Shown here: positions 36,325 to 46,271 of the stretch, piece by piece | Layout of the letters: every line of letters starts with the position of its first letter | Numbering within the stretch: position 1 is the first letter of the stretch | Source of the DNA: Oceanobacillus sp. J11TS1 | GTDB taxonomy: Bacteria; Bacillota; Bacilli; Bacillales; Amphibacillaceae | Reading direction: 5' to 3' | DNA length: 64,000 bases | Assembly: GCF_018333215.1 (NCBI RefSeq) | Contig: NZ_BORO01000002.1 | Location: 186,001-250,000 of the forward strand | The notes under the pieces: model-generated | The model's database searches: none | Seen by the model: only the letters and a program-made list of their open reading frames with translations | What the model was told of the DNA's origin: nothing | Made by a program: the position numbers and the translations under genes

Positions 36325-37035
36325 TTGTATAAACAGATTCAATTAAACGGAATAACGAAAACCTACGGAAAACAAAACGTAAAGACAGTAGCGTTAAATG
36401 ACATATCAATTCGGCTTCATAAAAACAATCTCACAAGTATCGTTGGTTCATCGGGATCTGGTAAATCCACGCTATTAAGTATCGTTGGTACACTTGAAAA
36501 GCCGACAAAAGGGACGGTTTATTATGATGAAAAAAATATCAGTGAGATTCGAGCTAATCAATTATCCGAACTTCGAAATATACACATTGGATTTATCTTT
36601 CAACAATTTCATTTGCTGCCGGCGTTAACAGCGATTGAGAATGTATTGGCTCCTTTATTTCATCGTAAGACTAGCTACAATAAAAATACAAAAGCGAAAG
36701 AACTACTTGAATTAGTTGGTCTCAGTGACAAGCTTCATGCTTTACCTTCCCAGTTATCAGGGGGTCAGCAACAGCGTGTGGCAATTGCAAGAGCCCTGAT
36801 TGCTGAACCAGATTGGATATTAGCAGATGAGCCTACAGGGAATTTAGATACCGAAACTAGTGAAAAAATTATCGCGTTATTAATGGAAATAAAACAACAA
36901 ACAGCTTGTGGTATCTTGCTCGTTACACATGACATAGCCCTAAGCAGGCAGGCTGACCGTATTATTGAAATGAAGGATGGGCAAATAATAGCTGATACAA
37001 GAATAAATAACAATCTGGTTCAGACAAATGATTAA
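36325..37035 (+). CDS. ABC transporter ATP-binding protein, LolD/MacB type
   Basis: A 236-residue ABC ATPase of the family that works with FtsX-like permeases. Walker A is GSSGSGKS (about residues 40-47), the Q-loop FIFQQFHLLP (about 91), signature LSGGQQQR (about 139-146), Walker B WILADEPTGNLD (about 158-169) and the H-loop THDIALSR. TTG start behind GTGGGGAGAG. It overlaps the permease gene by 8 bases, so the two form one mechanotransmission-type or exporter unit; the substrate is unknown. Confidence 0.9.
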   Translation: MYKQIQLNGITKTYGKQNVKTVALNDISIRLHKNNLTSIVGSSGSGKSTLLSIVGTLEKPTKGTVYYDEKNISEIRANQLSELRNIHIGFIFQQFHLLPALTAIENVLAPLFHRKTSYNKNTKAKELLELVGLSDKLHALPSQLSGGQQQRVAIARALIAEPDWILADEPTGNLDTETSEKIIALLMEIKQQTACGILLVTHDIALSRQADRIIEMKDGQIIADTRINNNLVQTND

Positions 37036-39664
37036 GTGGATTGTCAGCCACTGGAAGAGGGATACAGGAAAATTTGCCCTGTTAGTTATTGGTGCCTTAT
37101 TAATTAGTAGTGGATTGAGTATTCTAATTGGTTTGTCAGAGTCAAGTAAAGGAACAATTGTAAATTCATTAGAGAAGAAGTGGAATGCTTCATATGATAT
37201 TGTCGTTCGTCCAAGTGGCACCAAAAGTGAGACGGAAAAAGATGGATTGATAGATCCTAACTATTTAAGCGGTCTTCAGGGTGGCATATCATTTGATGAC
37301 CTAGATAAAATTAAAGAAATAGATGATGTGGAGATTGCAGCACCAATTAGTATACTTGGTTTTTCATCAATAATAGAGATATTTGGTGAGGTTCATTTTC
37401 CGGAAAGCGGTATTTATAAGATAACAACAAATTATGTGGAAAATGACGGAGTTCGAGACTATTCAGATGGTTATACTGCCTATTATGGCTTTGATATTGG
37501 ACTAAACCATGAAGATATGGATATAATTTCACGTTATGGTTTGTTTGCAAGCACAGAAGAGAACCTTGAATTACATGGATCTTTTACTTTTTTAGTTGCG
37601 GGTATCGACCCTGCTGAAGAAGCACAGCTCGTTGGATTGGATGAAGCTGTGGATGGAAGCAGATATTTTTCTGATTCAGACAAGGTGCATTCAATCAATG
37701 AAACCAGTCAAGGAGATGAGGAGTTAGAAGAACTGGGACTGGATTTTAATTATAAGAGAGTAACTGCGCCTGTCATCATGAGTAATTTTTCTTTCGTTAA
37801 TAATTATCAGGAGGCAATACTTGAGAAGTTAGATTTAGAAACTGATTTGGAATCAGAAGAAGATATAAAAGAATTCTTAACGGAGCTTGAGCAAAACGGA
37901 AAAGAGGATTATCTGGATACATTTGAGACAGAGCCAGTGGAAACTGTGAAAGCTACGTCCGAAGAGCTTCATGAAAATTTGCTGGAGCAATCTTCACTTG
38001 GAGCGTACAGGGACTTGATACTTTATGAGAAACCCAGCCCATTAACTTATAAGGCGGTTCCATCTCCGTTTCCAGAACGATGGAACATTGCCTATGAAAT
38101 CGTTCCTCCTGCTAATCAAACAGTGAATATTCCTGGAGAAAAGAATGGAGATATATCTGATTATACTTATTACACAAAATACAGAGAATTAGCCTTTTAT
38201 GATGACCCGTCCTTGAGCAGAGCACCTAGATTAACCCCTGATTTTTTAGATTACTATGACCCCCGGCAGCTATCTATATCCAGTGATCCTGTTACAGAGC
38301 TGCCGATGGAAACTTACCGGACACCGACTGCGAAACATATGTTGGATGCTTCCAACAGCCCGGTAAATCCGCCGAAACAAGTAACTGCAACGTCAAATCC
38401 TTTTGGATATTTGATGCAATCACCAACGATGCTCACAACCATGGAAGCAGCAAGAAAAATAATGGGAGAAGAGGCAATTTCGGCAGTACGAATTAAAGTT
38501 TCCGGTGTCAATAGCCCTGGTCCGGAAAGTCAGTCAAAGCTTGAGGCTGTTGCTCAGGAAATAAGAAGTGAAACTGGATTGGAAGCAGATATTACCTTAG
38601 GATCTTCCCCGCAGCCTGTATTAATTAAGATTCCATCGGTCGATGACTTAGATAGTCTTGGCTGGGTTGAACAGCCATGGATTAAAACTGGTGAGTCTAT
38701 TGCCATTTATGATGAAGCGGTCTTAGGCTATTCTGGGATTATTATCTGCTTGATGGCGGTCGCAATTATGTATGTTTTTACAACAAATCTTATTGCTTTT
38801 TTATCGAGAAAAAAAGAATTTGCTGTTTTAAAAGCGGTAGGATGGAGAAACAGCAAGCTCCGTCATTTGCTGCTAACTGAATCTATGCTGATTGGGGGAT
38901 TTGTAAGTTTCCTCACATTCATTGTTCTACTTATTCTTCGACAGGAAAACCCGGAATCTCTATCTATTTGGCGTATCTGTTTGATTATTTGTTTCATTTT
39001 ATTGATATACTTTGTAGGAGCACTTTATCCAAGCTATTTAGTCCACAATATAAGCCCGCATCAAGTAATGAAGCAGGGTGAAGTAAGCGCAAAAGGGGCA
39101 CGCTTTGGACGGACTAATGGCGTGGTAAGCCTTGCGCGAAATAACTTAATCAGCAGGTGGACGCGTAATCTCGTATCTGTGCTGGCAATCAGTCTGCCGA
39201 CAGCATTGTTAATTCTCTTTCTATTTGTCTCTTTCCAGCTTAATGGCGTTATGTATACGAGCTGGCTTGGTGAATATGTAGCATTAGAAATTGGCTCGAT
39301 GCATTATTATGCTATTATTCTTTCACTTATTATTGCTATTATGACAACTGCAGAACTTATTTGGCAAAATGTACTTGAAAGAACAAGGGAAATTGCCCTT
39401 TTTAAAGCACTTGGCTGGGGAAATCCCAGAATTTATATGATGGTCTTGCTAGAAGGAGCAATACTCGGTTTAATTTCTGGAATCGTTGGTATTTTTCTAT
39501 CTATTGGTATTTTATCGTACCTGTATGGAGATAGCTTATCATTCGGCCAATGGCTATGGTTAGTTTTGATTAATGTGGGTATTCCCGTTGTTGTCGGACT
39601 GTTTAGTGCGGTATTTCCCTCTATTCGGGCAGTGAATATAGAACCATATAGGGGATTGGAGTGA
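37028..39664 (+). CDS. FtsX-like ABC transporter permease with large extracellular domains
   Basis: An 878-residue permease. One N-terminal helix (about residues 12-34) is followed by a very large extracellular region of some 530 residues (a typical MacB periplasmic core begins it), then a helix group near 565-700 (SGIIICLMAVAIMYVFTTNLIAFLSRKKEFAVLKAVGW) and a C-terminal FtsX group (about 735-870, REIALFKALGWGNPRIY). The duplicated 'FA(V/L)KA(V/L)GW' elements are the coupling helices of the two FtsX halves. Partner of the upstream ATPase. The role could be peptide or lipid export or antimicrobial resistance; no sensor genes flank it. Confidence 0.85.
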   Translation: MIKWIVSHWKRDTGKFALLVIGALLISSGLSILIGLSESSKGTIVNSLEKKWNASYDIVVRPSGTKSETEKDGLIDPNYLSGLQGGISFDDLDKIKEIDDVEIAAPISILGFSSIIEIFGEVHFPESGIYKITTNYVENDGVRDYSDGYTAYYGFDIGLNHEDMDIISRYGLFASTEENLELHGSFTFLVAGIDPAEEAQLVGLDEAVDGSRYFSDSDKVHSINETSQGDEELEELGLDFNYKRVTAPVIMSNFSFVNNYQEAILEKLDLETDLESEEDIKEFLTELEQNGKEDYLDTFETEPVETVKATSEELHENLLEQSSLGAYRDLILYEKPSPLTYKAVPSPFPERWNIAYEIVPPANQTVNIPGEKNGDISDYTYYTKYRELAFYDDPSLSRAPRLTPDFLDYYDPRQLSISSDPVTELPMETYRTPTAKHMLDASNSPVNPPKQVTATSNPFGYLMQSPTMLTTMEAARKIMGEEAISAVRIKVSGVNSPGPESQSKLEAVAQEIRSETGLEADITLGSSPQPVLIKIPSVDDLDSLGWVEQPWIKTGESIAIYDEAVLGYSGIIICLMAVAIMYVFTTNLIAFLSRKKEFAVLKAVGWRNSKLRHLLLTESMLIGGFVSFLTFIVLLILRQENPESLSIWRICLIICFILLIYFVGALYPSYLVHNISPHQVMKQGEVSAKGARFGRTNGVVSLARNNLISRWTRNLVSVLAISLPTALLILFLFVSFQLNGVMYTSWLGEYVALEIGSMHYYAIILSLIIAIMTTAELIWQNVLERTREIALFKALGWGNPRIYMMVLLEGAILGLISGIVGIFLSIGILSYLYGDSLSFGQWLWLVLINVGIPVVVGLFSAVFPSIRAVNIEPYRGLE

Positions 39665-40280
39665 TTAAATTGAAACTGTGTAAGGAGCTTAGGGGGACTA
39701 TATTTCCCTAGTGATCACACTGGTAACATTCTCTTCATTGAAAGGGCATATTATCTTAAATGAACCACTTCAAAAGTTAGCTAGATCATATGCGTTATTA
39801 TCGCCAATTTACCTTACAATTATCATGGACAGAATGGTTTACCGAACTGATATGTTATTATATTTCTAAACTAACTAGTGTATACTTTTAAGACTGTTGA
39901 TGCACAAACAGTCAATTTAAATAACATTTTCTTAAAAAACAAATAGCAGCTAGCTAATGAAAGCCAATGTTCATCCCATAGAACGTTGGTTTTTTAGATT
40001 GTTATTTTTCTTCTATAAATGTGTTTCATCAACAGCTCCAGGATTATACAAGTATGTTATATTGGTTAAGGGATTAATAGAAGGGAACTCTGTTTAAACA
40101 GAGTTTTAGCATGAATACGGAGAGTTTGTCTTTTGGATGAAGGAATGACGTTTGGTTTTCGCTGTCCAGATAATTTAACCGATTAATAAACTGTATATGA
40201 AAAATTTGACAGGCATGCAGGGAAAACTTAAAATTTTCTCTGTTGACTATATCCAATAATGCTGTCAGGAGTGATAATGT
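39665..40280. other. Intergenic stretch with decayed-looking sequence
   Basis: About 615 bases. A GTG-started frame of 52 codons (39711-39869, ending in IIMDRMVYRTDMLLYF) has no proper ribosome binding site and may be a relic of a larger gene. A terminator-like hairpin lies at 39961-39996. A perfect palindrome AACTCTGTTTAAACAGAGTT at 40086-40105 precedes the efflux gene by about 175 bases and could be an operator or a weak terminator. Confidence 0.4.
39961..39996 (+). terminator. Terminator-like hairpin
   Basis: CCAATGTTC (39964-39972) pairs with GAACGTTGG (39981-39989) with one G-T pair, followed by six T. It lies 300 bases after the ABC permease gene and may end that transcript or one from a lost gene. 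Confidence 0.65.
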
Positions 40281-41510
40281 TTGAATTTAGAAAGAGAAGG
40301 AACAATACAACATAACCCAACAGGAGCAACTCGGTTGGGATTAGCATTGCTGCTCGGACTGCTTGCTTTTTTGGGACCGCTTAATATTGACATGTATTTG
40401 CCCAGCTTTCCTGAAATTGCTCATGATTTAGGCACAAGTGCCACACTTGTACAGGCTAGTTTAACAGCCTGTTTACTAGGTCTTGCAATAGGGCAATTGT
40501 TTGCCGGTCCTCTCAGTGATGCTCACGGAAGAAGGAAGCCGTTATTAATTGCTACTTTCTTATTTGCCTTGGCCTCCATTTTGTGTGCTTTAGCTCCTAA
40601 TATTGTTATATTAATTGCAATGCGGTTTTTACAGGGGTTAACTGCCTCAGCAGGAGTTGTTCTCTCGCGTGCAGTTGTACGGGATGTATTCAGTGGACAA
40701 GCGCTTACGAAGTTTTTTTCATTGTTAATGGTAATTAATGCTATCGCTCCTATGATTGCCCCGATGATTGGCGGGTTTATTCTGTCGTTTGAGTCAACCA
40801 GCTGGAAGAGTATTTTTTTCTTTTTAAGTATCGTCGGCCTGCTTATGGTTACCATTGTAGCTACGAAACTTAAAGAGACCTTACCACCACATAAGCGTAT
40901 CCCAAGTTCAGCTGGGGCCTCGATAAAAACAATGGGTAGCTTGCTGAAAGATCGTTCCTTTATCGGCTATGCCTTAGTCGTCGGTTTTATTCATGGCGGC
41001 AGCTTTGCCTATGTGTCCGGGACTCCATTTATATATCAGGATATCTATGGTGTATCTCCGCAGGTATTTAGTGTGTTATTTGGTATTAATGGACTGGCAA
41101 TTATTACAGGGAGTTTTATTATCGGACGCTTCAGTGGAATTATTGCAGAAAAAACGCTGCTTCAAATTGCTGTTGTGACTGCACTCACAGCTACGACGCT
41201 ATTGCTTGTCATGACCATTATTGAAGGACCTTTAGCACTGATTGTCACCTTTATTTTTATTTATATGATCACAATGGGTATGATCTTGACTAGCACTTTT
41301 ACATTAGGAATGGCTAAACAGGATCATCGTGCAGGAAGTGCGAGTGCTGTTTTAGGCATGCTTCCATTACTACTTGGTTCTATTTTTTCACCGCTCGCAG
41401 GCATTAATGAGGCATCCGCAGTACCGATGGGATTGATTTTATTTACAACGACGTTCATTGGTTTTATCGTTTTCTTTACACTTGTCAAAAAAGCTGAAGG
41501 AAAGACATGA
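40281..41510 (+). CDS. Bcr/CflA family multidrug efflux MFS transporter
   Basis: A 409-residue major facilitator protein with 12 predicted helices. The Bcr/CflA signature NIDMYLPSFPEIA (about residues 34-46) and the motif A loop LFAGPLSDAHGRRKPLL (about 73-89) are clear, with the motif C-like GASAGVVLSRAVVRD region close by. Relatives export bicyclomycin, chloramphenicol or sulfonamides by proton antiport. TTG start behind CAGGAGTGATAATG. No regulator is adjacent; a good terminator follows. Confidence 0.88.
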   Translation: MNLEREGTIQHNPTGATRLGLALLLGLLAFLGPLNIDMYLPSFPEIAHDLGTSATLVQASLTACLLGLAIGQLFAGPLSDAHGRRKPLLIATFLFALASILCALAPNIVILIAMRFLQGLTASAGVVLSRAVVRDVFSGQALTKFFSLLMVINAIAPMIAPMIGGFILSFESTSWKSIFFFLSIVGLLMVTIVATKLKETLPPHKRIPSSAGASIKTMGSLLKDRSFIGYALVVGFIHGGSFAYVSGTPFIYQDIYGVSPQVFSVLFGINGLAIITGSFIIGRFSGIIAEKTLLQIAVVTALTATTLLLVMTIIEGPLALIVTFIFIYMITMGMILTSTFTLGMAKQDHRAGSASAVLGMLPLLLGSIFSPLAGINEASAVPMGLILFTTTFIGFIVFFTLVKKAEGKT

Positions 41511-41554
41511 GTGAAGTTTGTTGGAATGATAGGTTAAGTAGTATCAGGTGAAAT

Positions 41555-41600
41555 AAAGCAGGGATAAATATTGATTTTAAGCAGATTTATCCCTGCTTTT
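41555..41600 (+). terminator. Terminator after the Bcr/CflA-type gene
   Basis: AAAGCAGGGATAAAT (41555-41569) pairs with ATTTATCCCTGCTTT (41585-41599), followed by T. Confidence 0.9.
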
Positions 41601-42024
41601 AGTATATATCAGCAGGTTAGATACAATGTATGAAATTTTCAATAAAAGGGATCAACAACAGGTTAATAACCAACATGGCCAGAATGCCAAACTGCAAGCA
41701 TTTTATCGTATTTGGACTAGAAATGAGGCGCTTTTTAAAGCTATTAATTAAACTAATTGGTTATTTAGATCTAAAGTTATTGAAAATGATTTTATGATAT
41801 CAATTACAGTAAAAAACACTGGTGAACACATCATTGGGAGTATCTATAAACTTGATATTAATCAGATGCTATAATGCTTGCATTAAATAATTTCGTTCAG
41901 GTAAATGTATGATAATTTATCATGCTTATAAGATGGAATAAAACCAACTGAGTCTCAGTAATTTTTGTGAAGGCATTAACCTCTGCGAATGACTTAAATC
42001 ATGTAACTGACTAACTATGATTTA
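41601..42024. other. Intergenic stretch with a possible gene remnant
   Basis: About 420 bases between convergent transcripts. An ATG frame of 41 codons at 41626-41751 (with HGQNAKLQAFYRIWTRNEAL) has a weak ribosome binding site, and coding-like but stop-broken sequence continues to about 41872 (HIIGSIYKLDINQML). It may be a decayed gene; no family recognised. Confidence 0.3.
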
Positions 42025-43137
42025 TTATTGTCCTGCACTATTTTTTACGAATAATTCTCTTTTGTAGACGATTGGAAGTAATACAATAAAAATGCAAGCA
42101 ACTGTAATTAAAATAATGTATTGGCTAATGTTTAATCCGTTGCTAAAATTGTGAAGAATGGGATTGAACCATTCAAAAATATAGGAGAAACCCCAAACTT
42201 CAGAAAAAGCTCTAGCAATCGGTGGTAAACCGGCAACGCTGTTATACCCTCCAGCACCAAAGAAGGTTGCCATGAATGTCACAATAATAATTGGTTGGAT
42301 AACCCGATACCTCTTTAATAAATGAGCAATAATGATGCCAAAGATAGAACAAGCAATTAAAGCTGGTATGATACCAATATAAATCGTCAATAGATTTTGT
42401 GGTTCCAATCGAAATACAAGCATCCCTACAATCATGGTAGAAATGGAAGCGGCAAACGCCATCAAAATGGAAGTCAAAATGGTTCCTATTCCTCCAAAGA
42501 TATTATTCAACGGAGTAAGAGATATTTCTTTCTGGGTTCGATTTTCTATATCAAATGCGAATAAATTTGCTGCTGTGATAGTAGCAGTGAACATTAGTGC
42601 AAGTAAGACACTGCTGCCTGCAATAAAGGACTCTCGCCAAACATCTTCTTTTTTCTCTGTGATGAGTTCAGGTGCTGCAATGAGTTCATTATTATTTACG
42701 AGTTGGTTTAAAACTGTGTGTTCCAAACGCAAACGAACATTTTTCATCATATCTGTATTAATATTAAAAGTTTCTGTATAAACGTTCTGCGATTGATGAA
42801 AGTTATCAGGGATACGAATAAGCATCTGCAATCTTCCGTCTTTAACAGCATCACTAGCTTCTTCGTGATCCATCTCCATAATTGAAAAATAAGGTGTGAT
42901 ATTAGAATGAGCTGTTTCTAAATGGTATATAAATTCCTGTGCCTCTTCACTATTGGATTCATTTACCAGTCCAACAGGCCAGTCATCTCCACCTGCACCC
43001 ATGATAAGCGCTGTTAAAATCATCACAACAATAGGCATTACGAAAGGTGCGATAAGAAATTGTTTTTGACGTAACAATAATTTGATATTTCTTTTGTTAA
43101 CAGCAGCAACTGCATGATATCCTGTTTTCCATTTCAC
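42025..43137 (-). CDS. ABC-2 type transporter permease (second of two)
   Basis: A 370-residue ABC-2 permease: one N-terminal helix (LIAPFVMPIVVMILTALIMG), an extracellular domain of about 130 residues, then five helices in the C-terminal half, with the ENRTQKEISLTPLNNIFGG element facing the ATPase. It shares this layout with its neighbour at 43170-44339, and both pair with the ATPase at 44352-45293. Size and arrangement resemble the LnrLMN (YfiLMN) exporter of B. subtilis, which protects against linearmycins; the substrate here is unknown. Confidence 0.85.
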   Translation of the reverse strand: MKWKTGYHAVAAVNKRNIKLLLRQKQFLIAPFVMPIVVMILTALIMGAGGDDWPVGLVNESNSEEAQEFIYHLETAHSNITPYFSIMEMDHEEASDAVKDGRLQMLIRIPDNFHQSQNVYTETFNINTDMMKNVRLRLEHTVLNQLVNNNELIAAPELITEKKEDVWRESFIAGSSVLLALMFTATITAANLFAFDIENRTQKEISLTPLNNIFGGIGTILTSILMAFAASISTMIVGMLVFRLEPQNLLTIYIGIIPALIACSIFGIIIAHLLKRYRVIQPIIIVTFMATFFGAGGYNSVAGLPPIARAFSEVWGFSYIFEWFNPILHNFSNGLNISQYIILITVACIFIVLLPIVYKRELFVKNSAGQ

Positions 43138-43169
43138 ATTGATTTCTCCTTCCTATATTTTTTTTTCGT

Positions 43170-44339
43170 TTACTGTCCTCCAGATGTAAACATATTGTTT
43201 TTTAATTTAACAATTGAAGCCCAACTAAATATCAGAATTGTTGTGGGAATTGTAATGACACTTATATAAAAGCTTGTGGCAGTTGTCAAAGGATTAGCTG
43301 TGTGCGTTAGTAGATTATTTTTTCCAGTCACAAAAATAACCCTCATGGTATCTGTAATATAAGACATAGGCAGATAACTAGCGATTCTCCAAATAAATTC
43401 GATAGGGCCACCGTGAGCAAAACCACGAATGGAAGATTCATTTCCACTTAATAAGTAAAGTGAAATACCAAGCACAGCAGATAAAGTGATAACCGGTAAA
43501 GATTTTTTAATTGTTACTGCGGTAAAAGCTCCTAAAGAAGCCCCTATTAGAAATAGAATTAAGAGCCAGCCGATAATAGCCAAAGATACATCGGCAATTG
43601 GAAAGTTTAGGGTAAACGCCATTAAAATCATTACGAAAATCGTCGTAACTGTTGTAAGAAGTAAAGCTGTAAGAGCTTTTGCCACTAATAACGGAGCAAA
43701 TCCGTTTGGAGACAAGGAAATCTCTTTACTTGTTCGCTCCTCCCATTCTCTTGTTATTAAAGTCCCTGTATTAACCATTCCAGAATAAACCACTGCAAAC
43801 ATTAATAAACCGATAGATACATAAAACTTCATTGAAATATCATTTTTAAACGTTGAAGCTTCTTCAGTTATACTAATATTACTTGCACTATCTCTGTTTT
43901 CCTGAAATTGATATAATGCATGAGAAAGCCGAAGTCGGAAGTTTTTTGTTCCATCCGAATTCATATTGTTAACAAATAACTTCACCTTTGTGTCTTCACC
44001 TTGTTCTAATTGCTGATCAAAATTCTCAGGTATTTCAACGAGAGCAGGAACTTCTCCATTTTTGTACATTTGAAAAGCTTCTTCTGGGTCATAAGTTCTT
44101 ATTTCGTAATAAGGTCCATCTTCAATTTCCATATTTTTCATTATTGTTGTAAGTTCCTTGCTAGCAGTATCATCTGAATGTTGTGCAACCGCAACTGGAT
44201 TGGTGGTAGACAATTGCGAAATAAGGGAATAGAGAAAGATAAAAACAATAGGAACAATAATACTTAAAATAAGCATAGAAGGATTTCTAAAAGATATTTT
44301 TAAGTCTTTTGTCATCATTCCTTTGATAGCTTGAAACAT
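43170..44339 (-). CDS. ABC-2 type transporter permease (first of two)
   Basis: A 389-residue ABC-2 permease with N-terminal helix (LILSIIVPIVFIFLYSLISQ), an extracellular region (about 45-180), and a C-terminal bundle containing TREWEERTSKEISLSPNGFAPLLVAK, the same motif type as its partner. It lies 12 bases after the ATPase gene and 32 bases before the second permease. The three genes form one minus-strand operon facing a divergent TetR gene, which suggests a regulated drug or lipid exporter. Confidence 0.85.
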   Translation of the reverse strand: MFQAIKGMMTKDLKISFRNPSMLILSIIVPIVFIFLYSLISQLSTTNPVAVAQHSDDTASKELTTIMKNMEIEDGPYYEIRTYDPEEAFQMYKNGEVPALVEIPENFDQQLEQGEDTKVKLFVNNMNSDGTKNFRLRLSHALYQFQENRDSASNISITEEASTFKNDISMKFYVSIGLLMFAVVYSGMVNTGTLITREWEERTSKEISLSPNGFAPLLVAKALTALLLTTVTTIFVMILMAFTLNFPIADVSLAIIGWLLILFLIGASLGAFTAVTIKKSLPVITLSAVLGISLYLLSGNESSIRGFAHGGPIEFIWRIASYLPMSYITDTMRVIFVTGKNNLLTHTANPLTTATSFYISVITIPTTILIFSWASIVKLKNNMFTSGGQ

Positions 44340-44351
44340 GATATATCCCTC

Positions 44352-45293
44352 CTAGTTTCTTAATTCACATCCAGTGAAATGTAGAAAAACATCATTTAAC
44401 GTTGGTTCATTCATTTCAAAACTGTTGATTTTATCATTTAAGAAATTGATGTGATTCATTAAAGTGAAAAATTCTTTTCTGTCTTCTAGCTGAACTTCAA
44501 TATCTGTTTTATCTTGTTTCAACTTATAAACTTCTTGAAGAGCATTTACAGCCTTTCCAGCTGCATCTTGATTCTGAAAGTTAAGTAAAACAGTATTTTT
44601 ATCAATTTTTTCTTTCAAGCTTTTCGGTGTTCCAGCAATGATTTCTTTACCATGGTCAATAATAAAAATATGATCAGCAAGTGCTTCAGCTTCTTCCATT
44701 GAATTAGTAGTTAAGAAAACTGTTTTACCTTGTTTAGCTAAATTTCTAATTTGATTCCAAATCGCATTGCGGGATTGGACGTCTACTCCTAATGTCGGTT
44801 CATCGAGTAATAATATATCTGGTGAAGTTAATAGTGCTCTTCCAAGAGCTAATCTGCGCTGCATTCCTCCAGAATATGTCCCCACACGATCGTCTTTTCT
44901 TTTTTCTAAACCAACTAGGTCTAGAGCGTGTTGAATACTAGAGTGCCAATCTTTTTTTGGAATACCATAGTATTGAGCGTGAAACATTAAATTTTCATGG
45001 GCTGTTAAGTCATTGTAAAGTGCGGTTTCCTGAGGTACAACAGCCAATAAATCACGTACTTTCTTCATATCTTTAACAGGATCTAAATTCATTACCTTAA
45101 TTGTTCCATCAGTTGGTCTGTTCAGTCCATTAATCATATTAATGGTAGTTGTTTTACCGGAACCGTTCGGCCCCAGTAACGCAAATACTGTTCCGGACTC
45201 TACCTCAAGATTTAAATTCTTTAGAGCATAAAATACTTCTCCTTTCTTTTTACTATACGATTTGTTTAAGTTATTAATGGAAATGGTTTTCAT
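44352..45293 (-). CDS. ABC transporter ATP-binding protein of the ABC-2 exporter
   Basis: A 313-residue ATPase of the DrrA/CcmA type. Walker A GPNGSGKTT (about 42-50), Q-loop AVVPQETALYNDL (about 88-100), signature YSGGMQRRL (about 141-149), Walker B ILLLDEPTLGVD (about 161-172), and a C-terminal domain of some 90 residues (DKTDIEVQLEDR...EPTLNDVFLHFTG). First gene of the exporter operon; GGAGGTAATTTA stands before the ATG. It is read away from the TetR gene. Confidence 0.92.
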   Translation of the reverse strand: MKTISINNLNKSYSKKKGEVFYALKNLNLEVESGTVFALLGPNGSGKTTTINMINGLNRPTDGTIKVMNLDPVKDMKKVRDLLAVVPQETALYNDLTAHENLMFHAQYYGIPKKDWHSSIQHALDLVGLEKRKDDRVGTYSGGMQRRLALGRALLTSPDILLLDEPTLGVDVQSRNAIWNQIRNLAKQGKTVFLTTNSMEEAEALADHIFIIDHGKEIIAGTPKSLKEKIDKNTVLLNFQNQDAAGKAVNALQEVYKLKQDKTDIEVQLEDRKEFFTLMNHINFLNDKINSFEMNEPTLNDVFLHFTGCELRN

Positions 45294-45350
45294 TAAATTA
45301 CCTCCTAATAAAAAGGATAATATCTTGTAAGGTTGAACTAATTATTTTCA

Positions 45351-45389
45351 AACAACATGTTGTTGGCTTTATTGTAATTCAAGTATAAT
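45351..45389 (+). promoter_or_regulatory. TetR operator overlapping the tetR promoter
   Basis: AACAACATGTTGTT (45351-45364) is a perfect 14-base palindrome between the divergent exporter operon and the TetR gene. It overlaps a -35 TTGTTG (45360-45365) with TATAAT at 45384-45389, an 18-base spacer. The position suggests that the regulator controls itself and the exporter from this site. Confidence 0.6.
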
Positions 45390-45490
45390 AGGGGAACAAC
45401 CGAAAAATATTAATGATTTGTTGGTTAACAAACACGAACGATAAAAATGTTTACAAAGATATAGATAAACAACAAAAAGGGAGGAAATGT

Positions 45491-46087
45491 TTGTTGGGAA
45501 AATCAAATGATTTACGTATCGTTAAGACAAAGCAGCTTCTAAAAGAATCATTGTTAAGCCTTCTTGGAGAAATAGAATTTGAAGAGATAACGATAAAGAA
45601 ATTAACAGAACGTGCACAAATCAATCGATCAACATTCTATGCGCATTTTTATGATAAGTTTGATTTATTAGAGAAAACGATCAATGATGAATTGGTTTCT
45701 TTTGTGGAGGAAGTAGCACCAAAGAGTGAGGAAGAATTGAGTTTAACAGAAATTCCCAATCCTTTTTATTTAAGAGCAACACAATATATTTATCAGCATG
45801 AAGCGTTTTTTAAGCTAATGATGGGGGAGAACGGAATTCCTTCCTTTCAACAACGGTTTTTAAAAATTATAGAACAACATATGACAGAGCATTTAAAAAG
45901 ATTTCACCCTAACCCAAAGAAAATGGAAATCCCGAAGGAGCTTTTTATTTATTATGTTGCTCATGGTTATGTTGGAGTTGTTTCCTATTGGCTGGAGAAT
46001 GGCATGCAGTATTCCCCGGAATATATGGCAGAAAAACTCTCCTATATGACAATTGAAGGGCCTTTTAGTGCTGCTGGATTGAAATAA
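45491..46087 (+). CDS. TetR/AcrR family transcriptional regulator
   Basis: About 198 residues. The N-terminal helix-turn-helix reads EEITIKKLTERAQINRSTFYAHFYDKFDLLEK (about residues 31-62), and the C-terminal ligand-binding domain contains NPFYLRATQYIYQHEAFFKLMM, as in Firmicutes regulators with the TetR C-terminal domain 8. TTG 45491 or 45494 fits GGGAGG at 45479-45484; the frame is open further upstream to an ATG at 45413, which lacks a ribosome binding site. It is divergent from the ABC-2 exporter and presumably its repressor. Confidence 0.88.
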   Translation: MLGKSNDLRIVKTKQLLKESLLSLLGEIEFEEITIKKLTERAQINRSTFYAHFYDKFDLLEKTINDELVSFVEEVAPKSEEELSLTEIPNPFYLRATQYIYQHEAFFKLMMGENGIPSFQQRFLKIIEQHMTEHLKRFHPNPKKMEIPKELFIYYVAHGYVGVVSYWLENGMQYSPEYMAEKLSYMTIEGPFSAAGLK

Positions 46088-46271
46088 AGCATAAACTTGT
46101 ATGAAGTTAAATGATTCAAAATAAATAAATGAACAAATTTCTGAATAAACGAAAAGTTTATTTGAGGCAAAGTAAAAATGAACATTAATTAGCCGATTTT
46201 ATACTTATAGAGAAATAGTTAACATGAGCTGTTTCTCTTTCTATCTTAAAAAAGGAATAAGGTGTTTTGAT

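Noticed and set aside
40086-40105. 20-base perfect palindrome as a specific operator of the efflux gene
   Set aside because: No regulator is adjacent and it lies 175 bases from the gene; it may equally be a weak terminator, so no function is assigned.
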